DNA of 25,438 nt from Acidobacteriaceae bacterium. GTDB lineage: Bacteria > Acidobacteriota > Terriglobia > Terriglobales > Acidobacteriaceae. This document shows, piece after piece, positions 17,047 through 24,970 of the stretch. Position 1 is the stretch's first letter. Every line of letters begins with the position of its first letter. Position numbers and translations under genes: made by a program. The DNA lies in contig PKXI01000399.1 in NCBI GenBank assembly GCA_003133425.1, positions 1-25,438 on the forward strand, given 5' to 3'. The notes beneath the pieces are model-generated. The model searched no databases. It was not told the origin of the DNA and was given only the letters and a program-made list of their open reading frames with translations.

Positions 17047-17325
17047 GCTGAAGAAGCGTGCGCCTCAGGACAAAGAATCTAATCGGGCCACCTCCGCGCC
17101 TGATGCTCAGAGAGATTCTTTTGTGAATTGCACCAAGAATGCAGCATAGGGGCTTTACGGTAGCCTTCAGTTGTGGTAACGTGTTGCGGTAGCTCCCTTG
17201 CATCGAACGGGAATGCCAAAGAGTAGGCGAAGAACCTCTCTGGTCTTGCGGTCCCTTGCAAACTATTCTGTCTTGGCACCGCCGATCCGTTCGACGCATC
17301 CAGGACAGCGAGTGAGTGTGATCCT

Positions 17326-18054
17326 ATGGCGACTGTTCCTTCTCCCATGCGCGGCCTCAACAAGCTCTATCCCGATGCGCGCTCGGCGCTCGACGGCGTT
17401 GTTCGCGACGGCATGCTGCTGGCCATCGGCGGATTCGGCCTGTGCGGCATTCCGGAAGCGCTCATCCAGGCGCTGCGCGACACCGGCGTGCGCAACCTGA
17501 CTGTGGCCAGCAACAACGCAGGCGTGGACGGATGGGGCCTCGGGCTGCTGCTCGAAACGCACCAGATCAAGAAAATGATCTCCAGTTACGTGGGCGAGAA
17601 CGCGGAGTTCGAGCGCCAGTTCCTGACCGGCGAGCTGGAGGTCGAGTTCTCCCCGCAGGGCACGCTGGCCGAACGCATGCGCGCCGGCGGCGCCGGCATT
17701 CCGGGCTTCTACACGCGCACCGGCGTGGGCACCATCATCGCCGAAGGCAAGGAGCACAAGGACTTCGACGGCGCAACCTACATCCTTGAGCGCGGCATCG
17801 TGGCCGACGTGGCGCTGGTCAAGGCCTGGAAGGCCGACACGTACGGCAACCTTGTCTACCGGCGCACCGCGCGCAACTTCAACCCCAACGCCGCCACGTG
17901 CGGCAAGCACACCATCGCGGAAGCGGAGATTGTGGTCCAGCCCGGCGAGCTCGACCCCGACGAAGTTCACACGCCGGGCATCTTCGTTCACCGCCTGATC
18001 CACAATCCGCATCCGGAAAAGCGCATCGAGCGGAGAACCGTTCGCGAAGGCTGA
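17326..18054 (+). CDS. scoA: 3-oxoacid (succinyl/acetoacetyl) CoA-transferase subunit A
   Basis: Alpha subunit of the two-subunit SCOT-type CoA-transferase that moves CoA between a donor acyl-CoA (typically succinyl-CoA) and acetoacetate. It has 242 residues, a normal length. SCOT signature 1 is clear at 35-44 (GGFGLCGIPE). Further family blocks are NNAGVDGWGLGLLL, EVEFSPQGTLAERMRAGGAG, PGFYTRTGVGT and NLVYRRTARNFNP. The ATG at 17326 has a weak GAGTGAG site; an internal Met at residue 8 has none. It lies 75 bp upstream of subunit B. Known relatives act in ketone-body use, which fits the 3-hydroxybutyrate dehydrogenase on the converging strand. Confidence 0.93.
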   Translation: MATVPSPMRGLNKLYPDARSALDGVVRDGMLLAIGGFGLCGIPEALIQALRDTGVRNLTVASNNAGVDGWGLGLLLETHQIKKMISSYVGENAEFERQFLTGELEVEFSPQGTLAERMRAGGAGIPGFYTRTGVGTIIAEGKEHKDFDGATYILERGIVADVALVKAWKADTYGNLVYRRTARNFNPNAATCGKHTIAEAEIVVQPGELDPDEVHTPGIFVHRLIHNPHPEKRIERRTVREG

Positions 18055-18129
18055 TCACTGTTCACTGAATCCACTACCCCCTCAGTCGCCACCGATTGAG
18101 CTGGGAGTTAGAAGTTGGGAGTCGCATCT

Positions 18130-18762
18130 ATGCCCTGGACCCGTCAGCAAATGGCCGCTCGCGCCGCCTGTGAGTTACAGGACGGCTTTTACGTCAACCT
18201 TGGCATCGGCATTCCCACGCTCGTCGGCAACTATATTCCCGCGGGCATAACCGTCGCCCTGGAATCGGAGAACGGCCTGCTCGGCATGGGCCCGTTCCCG
18301 CTGGACGCCGAAGTGGACGCCGACCTGATCAACGCCGGCAAGGAGACCGTAACGTTCGTCCCCGGCGCCTCCATTTTCTCGAGCGCCGACTCCTTTACCA
18401 TGATCCGCGGCGGCCACGTCGATATCGCCATCCTCGGCGCCATGGAAGTCTCCGAGCACGGCGACCTGGCCAACTGGATGATTCCGGGCAAGCGCGTGAA
18501 GGGCATGGGCGGCGCCATGGATCTGGTCAACGGCGTGCACCGCGTGATCGTTATCATGGAGCACACCGGGCCCGGCGGCAGCGCCAAGCTGCTGCCCGCG
18601 TGCACGCTGCCGCTCACCGGGAAGGGCGTCGTCCATCGCGTCATCACCGACCTCTGCGTCCTCGACATCACGCCTTCTGGCTTTGAATGTGTCGAGCTCG
18701 CCGACGGCGTCACGCGCGAGATGGTCGAGCAGCGCACCGGCGCGCCCGTGCGCTTCCGGTGA
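18130..18762 (+). CDS. scoB: 3-oxoacid CoA-transferase subunit B
   Basis: Beta subunit, 210 residues from the ATG at 18130 (GGGAG 8 nt upstream); a TTG start 15 bp earlier is possible but would overlap the ribosome site. The catalytic glutamate that forms the CoA thioester intermediate is Glu47 in [12 protein letters not shown] (SCOT signature 2). Other conserved blocks are [35 protein letters not shown] and [19 protein letters not shown]. It forms a heteromer with the upstream subunit A. The likely role is activating acetoacetate for thiolysis, or the reverse. Confidence 0.93.
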   Translation: MPWTRQQMAARAACELQDGFYVNLGIGIPTLVGNYIPAGITVALESENGLLGMGPFPLDAEVDADLINAGKETVTFVPGASIFSSADSFTMIRGGHVDIAILGAMEVSEHGDLANWMIPGKRVKGMGGAMDLVNGVHRVIVIMEHTGPGGSAKLLPACTLPLTGKGVVHRVITDLCVLDITPSGFECVELADGVTREMVEQRTGAPVRFR

Positions 18763-18784
18763 TTCGGAAACAAATCAAAACTCT

Positions 18785-18824
18785 GTCGTCCTGAGCAGGT
18801 TCGCTCAAGCGAACGAGTCGAGGG
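18785..18824. repeat. REP-like palindromic element
   Basis: GTCGTCCTGAGC leads into a perfect 7-bp stem, GTTCGCT (18799-18805) and AGCGAAC (18808-18814), then GAGTCGAGG. The layout resembles the dispersed elements of the form GTCATCCTGAGC-palindrome-GAGTCGAAGGA seen in many bacterial genomes. It lies just after scoB in a 253-bp gap and may mark the transcript end or be a neutral repeat. Confidence 0.55.
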
Positions 18825-19015
18825 CGCGCCCGCCCCGCCATTGCCTGCCCGCCGTGGCGAATGCCACCTTTCACGCACCATAAAAGGGCACGGAAACTGT
18901 GGAACCGCTCGAGTACGGGCAGACAGCAATTTTGCCACAACGCCCGCCTGCCATCAACCGTTAGGCCTCTCCAGCCTCTTCGAGCGGGAATGGTCTCATT
19001 TTCGAGGAGGGAAAC

Positions 19016-20002
19016 ATGTTCAAAGGTATTTTGATCGAAAAAGACGCGAACAGTTACAGCGCCACGTTGAAGGATATTGACGACTCTCTTCTGCCGGAGG
19101 GCGATGTCACCGTAAGGGTCGCGTATTCTTCACTCAACTACAAAGACTGCCTGGCGATCACAGGAAAGGCTCCTATTGTTCGGCGATTCCCCATGATTCC
19201 GGGAGTTGATCTGGCAGGCACGGTCGAAGCGTCGAGCCATCCAGATTACCAAGTGGGAGACTCTGTGCTGCTGAATGGCTGGGGCGTAGGGGAAACCCAT
19301 TGGGGAGGCCTGGCACAGAAGGCGCGCTTAAAAGGCGAATGGTTGGTTCCTTTGCCATCAGCCTTTTCTCTCCGGCAGGCCATGGCCATTGGCACAGCCG
19401 GTTATACCGCCATGTTGTGCGTGCTAGCGCTTGAGCGGCACGGCATCACTCCAGACAAAGGCGAGATCCTTGTCACTGGTGCAGCCGGAGGCGTGGGCAG
19501 CGTAGCGGTTGCCATACTTTCCAAGCTGGGTTATCGGGTGGCAGCCGTCAGCGGAAGAATGGAAGAAGCCGACTACCTGAAGGGTCTGGGCGCCGCGGAG
19601 GTGCTGGGACGGGCGGAATTCGCGAACCCCGGAAGACCGCTCGGGAAGGCGCGGTGGGCGGGGGCGGTCGATGTGGTTGGCAGTTACATGCTTGCCAACG
19701 TTTGCGCCACAACCAAGTACGGCGGGGTAGTTGCCGCTTGCGGTCTGGCAGGGGGAATGGATTTTCCGGCGACGGTCGCGCCCTTCATTCTGCGCGGCGT
19801 GACGCTCGCCGGGATCGACAGTGTGATGTGTCTGCGTCCGAGCCGGCTGGAAGCGTGGGCGCGCTTGGCACGCGATCTCGATATCTCCAGGCTCGACGCG
19901 ATTTCTCATACGGTGATTGGTCTGGGCGAAGCGATTTCGCTGGCACCGTCTCTGCTGGCGGGACAGGTTCGGGGACGGGTGGTGGTCGACGTTCAAAGAT
20001 GA
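19016..20002 (+). CDS. acuI: AcuI/YhdH-family acrylyl-CoA reductase-like oxidoreductase
   Basis: Medium-chain (MDR) NADPH-dependent reductase of 328 residues, the usual YhdH/AcuI length. Diagnostic stretches are [48 protein letters not shown] and the nucleotide-binding [18 protein letters not shown]. Relatives reduce acrylyl-CoA to propionyl-CoA; others are described only as quinone-reductase-like. GAGGAGGG 6 nt before the ATG is a strong ribosome site. It follows scoB by 253 bp, so it may have its own promoter. In this neighbourhood it may reduce a short enoyl-CoA, which is inferred. Confidence 0.88.
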   Translation: MFKGILIEKDANSYSATLKDIDDSLLPEGDVTVRVAYSSLNYKDCLAITGKAPIVRRFPMIPGVDLAGTVEASSHPDYQVGDSVLLNGWGVGETHWGGLAQKARLKGEWLVPLPSAFSLRQAMAIGTAGYTAMLCVLALERHGITPDKGEILVTGAAGGVGSVAVAILSKLGYRVAAVSGRMEEADYLKGLGAAEVLGRAEFANPGRPLGKARWAGAVDVVGSYMLANVCATTKYGGVVAACGLAGGMDFPATVAPFILRGVTLAGIDSVMCLRPSRLEAWARLARDLDISRLDAISHTVIGLGEAISLAPSLLAGQVRGRVVVDVQR

Positions 20003-20098
20003 TTTGACGGTCCGCGCCAGGAAACCCAGGATTAAGCGGAGAGTGGACTTCGCCAGCGCCCGTTTCTAGCCGTTGGAATGCTGCCGTTGAAATGCGAA

Positions 20099-20124
20099 GG
20101 AGCCCCTGCTGGCACCGCGGCTCC
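20099..20124. repeat. Inverted repeat in a convergent intergenic region
   Basis: GGAGCC (20099-20104) pairs with GGCTCC (20119-20124) across a 14-nt loop, midway between the convergent acuI and phaB 3' ends. On the minus strand it is followed by a T-containing stretch (TTCGCATTTC), so it might act as a weak terminator for the minus-strand operon. Confidence 0.35.
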
Positions 20125-20194
20125 CACAAGCGCGCGGTTGCTCCCGGCGCATGTTCATTTCCTTGATTGAGCAGACCTCTCTAATGAGCCGGCC

Positions 20195-20950
20195 TTACGG
20201 CATGTACAGCCCGCCGTTGACGTCCAGCGTAAATCCGGTGATGTAGTCGGCATCCCGGGCCAGGAAGAGAACCGCCTTGGCGATCTCCAGAGGTGCTGCC
20301 AGCCGGCGCAGCGGAATCTTGGAGGTGATCTTATCCAGGACCTCTTGCGGCATGGCTCTCACCATCTCCGTGCCGGTATAGCCAGGGGCCACCACATTGG
20401 CAGTGATGCCTTCCTTGGCCAGCTCCAGCGCCAGGCACTTAGTGAAGGCGATGATGCCGCCCTTGCTGGAGGCGTAATTGGACTGGCCGAAGGCTCCCGT
20501 TTCGCCGACGATGGAAGCGATGTTGATGATGCGCCCGTATTTCTGCTCGATCATGGCCGGCATGGCGGCCGCTACGCAGTAATACGTCCCGTTCAGATTC
20601 ACCGAGATGACCGCTTCCCAGTCCTCATCGGTCATCTTTTTCATAGTGCGATCGCGGGTAATCCCGGCGTTGTTGACCAGGATGTCGAGCCTCTTGAACT
20701 TCTCCAGGGTTGAGCTGACGATACGGCGCGCGTCATCTTTCTTAGCGACGTCGCCCTGCACCATCAGGCACTCGACGCCCATGGCGCGCATCTCGGCCGC
20801 CGCCTCCTCCGCTTTAGCCAGATTGCTGTTATAACTGAAGGCCACCGTTGCCCCGTTGCGGGCAAGTTCCAGTGCGATTTCCCTTCCGATACCGCGCGAT
20901 CCGCCCGTCACCAGGGCGACTCTGCCTTTGAGCGAGTTGCTATCTGCCAT
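20195..20950 (-). CDS. phaB: Acetoacetyl-CoA reductase (PhaB/FabG-type SDR)
   Basis: Short-chain dehydrogenase of 251 residues from the ATG at 20950 (AAGGAG 8 nt upstream). Motifs: cofactor site TGGSRGIG (15-22), NNAG (93-96) and catalytic Ser146, Tyr159, Lys163 (FGQSNYASSKGG). The cofactor loop FSYNSNLAKAEE is of the NADPH-preferring FabG/PhaB kind. VAPGYTGTEMVRAMPQEVL, IPLRRL and the terminus NGGLYMP resemble PhaB more than housekeeping FabG, so reduction of acetoacetyl-CoA to (R)-3-hydroxybutyryl-CoA is the better call; 3-oxoacyl-ACP reductase remains possible. It is the last gene of a minus-strand operon with bdhA and a CoA-transferase. No PHA synthase or phasin is present. Confidence 0.85.
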   Translation of the reverse strand: MADSNSLKGRVALVTGGSRGIGREIALELARNGATVAFSYNSNLAKAEEAAAEMRAMGVECLMVQGDVAKKDDARRIVSSTLEKFKRLDILVNNAGITRDRTMKKMTDEDWEAVISVNLNGTYYCVAAAMPAMIEQKYGRIINIASIVGETGAFGQSNYASSKGGIIAFTKCLALELAKEGITANVVAPGYTGTEMVRAMPQEVLDKITSKIPLRRLAAPLEIAKAVLFLARDADYITGFTLDVNGGLYMP

Positions 20951-21001
20951 ACAATGACTCCTTCCGTACGAAATGTTCAAACTCTCAGAGATCCAAGTGC
21001 C

Positions 21002-21014
21002 GGCGGTTCCCGCC
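21002..21014. repeat. Small intercistronic hairpin
   Basis: GGCGG-TTC-CCGCC forms a 5-bp stem in the 101-bp gap between the CoA-transferase and phaB. It could be an mRNA processing or stability element; there is no T-run. Confidence 0.3.
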
Positions 21015-21051
21015 AAGAACCCGATCTGCCCTCTGCCCTGACAAGCCCGAG

Positions 21052-23100
21052 CTATTTCGTCTGCTGCTGCCCCTCGAGCTCGAGCAGGTGCTCGCTGGCC
21101 TCCTCGGCACTCTCGTAAATGTGAGGAGCGACATCGCGCTCGGCCAGGGCGTCCCCGAGTTTCATACGCAAGAAGCCACTGGTCGTGTATCTGGTGACGC
21201 CCGAGTAGCAGTCCTTCATCAGCTTCTTCACCATGTCGGTATACGGTCCCAACAGCTCGGGAGAAATCGAGAAGTTGTCATAATTGACGATGGTGTATAC
21301 CTTTCCGGGCGCCTGCGCCAAATACTCGCGCACCACTTGGTCGATCCGGCCGATCTGTTCCATGCTGCGCACCGTGTAGCCTTCGAAGTTGACGAAGAAC
21401 AGATTCTGTTGCCGCTCGTAGCTGAGCCGGCTCTCCAGGGGCACTTCCAATAGATCGTCGCGCAAACCCATGGGCTTGGGCAGGAACAAGCGCGCATTCA
21501 TGAGCCTGGGCTGTTTCACGATGGGCTTAAAATCCATGTGCGCCAGGATGTCCTTTTCGATATCGATTCCCGGGGCCACCTCAATCAGCTCCAGGCCATC
21601 CGGCGTGAGGCGGAAGACGCAGCGTTCGGTCACATAATGCACCGGCTGTCCGCGCTGGCTGGCGTATTTGCCGCTGAAGGTTCGATGTTCCACTTCGTGG
21701 ACGAACTTTCGCGTACGGCCTTCCTTGAGGATTTGCAATTTGCCGTCTGCGAACCCGACTTCCAGGCTGCCCGCCGTGAAGGTGCCGCAGAAGACCACGC
21801 TCTTCGCGTTTTGGCTGATGTTGATGAATCCCCCCATGCCTGCCAGTCTGGGACCGAACTTGCTCACGTTGAGGTTACCCTCGCGGTCCGCTTCGGCCAG
21901 ACCGAGAAAGGCCAGGTCGAGCCCGCCGCCGTCGTAAAAATCAAATTGGTACGGCTGATCAATGATGGCCTGGGCATTGACCCCGGCGCCGAAATCCAGC
22001 CCTCCGGCCGGAACTCCGCCGATCACTCCGGGCTCGGCAGTGAGGGTAATGAGATCGGTGATCTTCTCCTCATTGGCCACATTGGCCACACCTTCGGGCA
22101 TGCCGATTCCCAGGTTGACCACGCTGTTGGTCTTCAGCTCGAACGCCGACCGCCGCGCGATCACCTTGCGCGCCGATAACTCCATCGGGGGGATAGCTGC
22201 CATCCGCGTATGGACCTCCCCGCTAAAACCAGGGTTGTACACGGTAGCGAAGGTCTGCCAATGGTAATCCGGCTTTTCCGCAACCACCACGCAATCGACG
22301 AGAATTCCCGGTATCTTCACCTGGCGCGGATTGAGCGTGCCGCTCTCGGCTATGCGTTCCACCTGGACGATGACGATGCCGCCGGAGTTGTGGGCGGCCA
22401 TGGCGATCGAGAGCATCTCGATCGTCAGCGCCTCGCGCTCCATGGTGACATTCCCCTCGGGATCGGCGGTGGTGCCGCGGATGATGCCGACGTTGATCGG
22501 GAAGGTTTTGTAAGACAGGTACTCCTGGTCGTCGATGGTCACCAACTCGATGAAGTCCTCGGTGGTGCGGTCGTTGATCTTGCCGCCGCCATAACGCGGA
22601 TCGACGTAGGTTTGCAACCCGACCTTGCTAATGTGCCTGGGGCGATGGGCGGCGATATCGCGATACAAATGCGAAATCACTCCCTGGGGGAAGTTATAAG
22701 CCTCGATCTGGCCGGCAACCGCCAGCGCGCCGAGCTTGGGCACCAGGCCCCAGTGTCCGCCAATCACGCGCTTCACCAGACCCGGATGACCGAAGTGATT
22801 CAGTCCCCGTTCCTTTCCGTCGCCCTGTCCGGCCGCATAGACGAGCGTCAGATCGCGAGGCCGTCCGCGGGTAGGGCCGGCTTCCTCTTCGGACGCCAGG
22901 AACTGCTGCTCGATGGCGATGGCAATGCCTTCGGGAAAGGCGACGCCCACGAAGCCGCCGGTCGCAACTGTATCGCCATCGCGTATCAAGCGCACGGCAT
23001 CGGCGGCGGAGACGATTTTGTGCCGCTCCGGAGAACGCCCGGCGGCCAGCGTGGCTATAGGGTGGGTCTGAAGAGAAGTGATCAGAGGATTGGTAGGCAT
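21052..23100 (-). CDS. Single-chain acyl-CoA:acetate/3-ketoacid CoA-transferase with extra C-terminal domain
   Basis: CoA-transferase with alpha and beta halves in one chain, as in YdiF and propionate CoA-transferase, but 682 residues instead of about 520-530. The first ~530 residues hold the family blocks: [49 protein letters not shown] and [17 protein letters not shown] with the catalytic Glu356. The last ~145 residues are an added region ([46 protein letters not shown]) whose pattern recalls STAS/SpoIIAA-like folds; this likeness is by eye only. AGGGAG precedes the ATG. Sitting between bdhA and phaB, it probably swaps CoA on 3-hydroxybutyrate or a related short-chain acid. Confidence 0.88.
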   Translation of the reverse strand: MPTNPLITSLQTHPIATLAAGRSPERHKIVSAADAVRLIRDGDTVATGGFVGVAFPEGIAIAIEQQFLASEEEAGPTRGRPRDLTLVYAAGQGDGKERGLNHFGHPGLVKRVIGGHWGLVPKLGALAVAGQIEAYNFPQGVISHLYRDIAAHRPRHISKVGLQTYVDPRYGGGKINDRTTEDFIELVTIDDQEYLSYKTFPINVGIIRGTTADPEGNVTMEREALTIEMLSIAMAAHNSGGIVIVQVERIAESGTLNPRQVKIPGILVDCVVVAEKPDYHWQTFATVYNPGFSGEVHTRMAAIPPMELSARKVIARRSAFELKTNSVVNLGIGMPEGVANVANEEKITDLITLTAEPGVIGGVPAGGLDFGAGVNAQAIIDQPYQFDFYDGGGLDLAFLGLAEADREGNLNVSKFGPRLAGMGGFINISQNAKSVVFCGTFTAGSLEVGFADGKLQILKEGRTRKFVHEVEHRTFSGKYASQRGQPVHYVTERCVFRLTPDGLELIEVAPGIDIEKDILAHMDFKPIVKQPRLMNARLFLPKPMGLRDDLLEVPLESRLSYERQQNLFFVNFEGYTVRSMEQIGRIDQVVREYLAQAPGKVYTIVNYDNFSISPELLGPYTDMVKKLMKDCYSGVTRYTTSGFLRMKLGDALAERDVAPHIYESAEEASEHLLELEGQQQTK

Positions 23101-23122
23101 ATCAATTCTCCCTGCGAGTTAT

Positions 23123-23148
23123 GAAGGCGTGCCTTGCGGCACGCCTTC
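23123..23148. repeat. Strong intercistronic hairpin between bdhA and the CoA-transferase gene
   Basis: GAAGGCGTGCC (23123-23133) and GGCACGCCTTC (23138-23148) form a perfect 11-bp stem with a TTGC loop (GCAA on the minus strand). It starts 12 bp after the bdhA stop and ends 22 bp before the next ATG. The following minus-strand bases (ATAACTCG) lack a T-run, so it is more likely an mRNA stability or attenuation structure, or a REP-like unit, than a terminator. Confidence 0.7.
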
Positions 23149-23160
23149 GAGTATCTTGTC

Positions 23161-23934
23161 CTAGCGCGCCATCCAGCCCAGATCGATGTCCAGTGCCGTG
23201 CCGGTGATACCTGCGGCTTCGTCCGTACACAGGTACCGCACCAGCGAGGCGACCTCGCTGGCGTCCAGCAGCCGGCGGATGGCGGCGGGTACAAGCATGA
23301 TCTTTTGAATCACGTCCTCCTCCGAAATACCGTTATGACGGGCCTGATCCGCAATTTGCTTCTCGACGAGCGGTGTACGCACGTAGGCGGGACAGATGGC
23401 ATTACAGGTAATGTTGTTCTCGGCCACCTCCAACGCCACTACCTTCGTCAACCCCAGCACCCCGTGCTTGGCCGAAACATAGGCCACCTTGAAGGGCGAC
23501 CCCACTTTGCCGTGGATCGAGTTGACGTTAATAATCCTTCCCCACTTCTGCTGGATCATGTGGGGCAAGGCATACTTACAACAAAGAAACGTTCCGGTAA
23601 GCATGACGCCTATCAGCAGGTTCCAGCGCTCTTCGGGGAAATCCACAACCGGCACCACGTGTTGCAGACCCGCATTGTTGACCAGGATGTCAAGACGTCC
23701 AAATTTTTCGATGGTGGCATCGACGAGGTGGCGCACGTCGTCGGGTGAGGAAACGTTTGTTTTAACGAATAGGCTGGTAAACCCTGCCTCTTGAAGTTTC
23801 GCCACGGCTCGTTCCCCACCGGAAACGTCCATGTCGGCAATCACGCAGTTCACGCCTGCCTGGGCGAGCAACTCCACAATCGCAAGCCCAATCCCGCTTG
23901 CACCACCCGTTACGATCGCAACTTTTCCCTTCAT
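23161..23934 (-). CDS. bdhA: D-3-hydroxybutyrate dehydrogenase
   Basis: NAD-dependent SDR of 257 residues oxidising (R)-3-hydroxybutyrate to acetoacetate. Motifs: TGGASGIG (9-16), an acidic cofactor-selecting residue at the end of strand 2 (IADMD, for NAD), NNAG (86-89) and catalytic Ser139, Tyr152, Lys156. The substrate-carboxylate residues known from Pseudomonas 3-hydroxybutyrate dehydrogenase (Gln94, His144, Lys152, Gln196) all appear here, each shifted by three: Gln91 (NNAGLQHV), His141 (SIHGKVGSPFK), Lys149 and Gln193 (LVEKQIADQ). That makes the assignment specific. AAGGAG precedes the ATG. It lies 60 bp upstream of the CoA-transferase and is likely cotranscribed with it. Confidence 0.94.
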   Translation of the reverse strand: MKGKVAIVTGGASGIGLAIVELLAQAGVNCVIADMDVSGGERAVAKLQEAGFTSLFVKTNVSSPDDVRHLVDATIEKFGRLDILVNNAGLQHVVPVVDFPEERWNLLIGVMLTGTFLCCKYALPHMIQQKWGRIINVNSIHGKVGSPFKVAYVSAKHGVLGLTKVVALEVAENNITCNAICPAYVRTPLVEKQIADQARHNGISEEDVIQKIMLVPAAIRRLLDASEVASLVRYLCTDEAAGITGTALDIDLGWMAR

Positions 23935-24022
23935 GATGTGCTCCTTGCGACGCTACCGTCCGCTGTTTGGCTCTATCTGGATCCTGGGTGCATGCCTTTG
24001 GTACACACCCACCGCTATGGAT

Positions 24023-24235
24023 TCAATCGTGCAGCAGGGCCATGGCCACGCCCATGCCACCACCGATACAGAGGGAAGCCAAGCCTTTCTTGGCATTGCG
24101 CAGCTGCATCTCGTGGAGCAAGGTCGCCAGAGTCCGGCACACCGAAGCTCCGATCGGATGGCCCAGGGCGATGGCCCCGCCATTCATGTTTACTTTCGTC
24201 GGGTCCCAGCCCATCTCCTTGGGCACGGCATCCGG
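24023..24235 (-). pseudogene. Thiolase remnant, last ~70 codons only
   Basis: The frame ending at 24023 reads [20 protein letters not shown] then HPIGAS, ending [20 protein letters not shown]. This is the C-terminus of an acetyl-CoA acetyltransferase, with the catalytic His (GHPIG) and second Cys (CIGGG) kept. Upstream of about 24235 the frame continues into sequence unlike thiolase, so about 320 residues, including the nucleophilic Cys, are gone. It lies 88 bp ahead of bdhA in the same direction and was probably once the first gene of that operon. It differs clearly from the thiolase at 15122-16243, so it is not a recent duplicate. Confidence 0.85.
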
Positions 24236-24970
24236 CGAAATCGACCCTGACACGCTAAGTGCAACAAGCATCCATAAGGGCGTCGGTCTTGTCAAGGGGG
24301 ATGGGAGCAAATATTTGCGAAAAAAGAGCATACGGAGGCACAGGCGTGGCGAGGCTGGCGTCAAGGGCCCCGAAGGGGGTAAGAGGCCATCTCCGAGCCC
24401 GACCGGCAACCGAAGGCCGTTCTTTCACCGGCCGGCTTCTTCTCATTTTTCGAGGGGACTCAGTGACGGCCAATAGGCTAGTTGGGTACCCCGCAAGAGT
24501 TTTCACGAGGATCACCGTGGAGTCCGTCGGTGTCTAGGCGCTTGCTTTGGCCTTCAGCAAGGCGGTTGGTGGCTCGCGGGCAGGACCCTGGCCAATCCAT
24601 TGTTTGAACCTTAGCACCCACCTTCGGGGGAACTTAGGGGTGTTTTCGAGTGCGACGATTGCAGTTTATTGATCGCTAGAGACTTACATAGTGATATGAA
24701 CCCCCTACCGGCAGTAGCTTTTTCCTGATCTGGGGAGATACGGGTTCCCTTGAGGCTGCGTCCACTGCGAGATTTCCTACCAAGATTCCTTAGAATCAGC
24801 ACAATCTGCTGAGGGCGTCGCTTAGTTCCGAGTGCCAAATTCGCCCCAATATCATCCCGCGCTCTAGAATCCCCTGTTTTCACCCTTATGCAGTCCTTAT
24901 TCGGGATCAGCCGCACTAGTGTTAGAATTCCTGCAATTTTCCGAATCAGAAGCTTCAGGAGCACGGCCTT
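24236..24970. other. Gene-free junction beyond the thiolase remnant
   Basis: About 735 bp without a convincing gene on either strand. The first ~300 bp give overlapping short frames on both strands rich in Arg, Pro and Gly (for example the minus-strand frame 24255-24515), the look of non-coding or IS-end sequence. On the minus strand a TTGACA sits at about 24292-24297 without a fitting -10. The last part is probably the upstream region of the gene starting at 24971. I cannot name the sequence that replaced the thiolase. Confidence 0.5.

Larger units (their letters stand above)
16244..17325. other. Scarred gap: gene fragments and IS remnant, no intact gene
   Basis: About 1.08 kb between the thiolase and scoA. 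It carries a molybdopterin-subunit fragment on the minus strand (16294-16509), an IS1380-like transposase tail on the plus strand (16663-16833) and repeat copy 2 (16921-17046). About 280 bp with nothing recognisable precede scoA. The segment 16510-16660 is unassigned. Confidence 0.7.

Noticed and set aside
20003..20194. Short frames in the convergent gap between acuI and phaB
   Set aside because: They are extensions or shadows of the flanking genes with no ribosome sites; only an inverted repeat is supported.
22210..23124. Plus-strand frames of 213 and 304 codons (21538-22179, 22210-23124) opposite the CoA-transferase
   Set aside because: Low-complexity shadow translations of a well-supported minus-strand gene.
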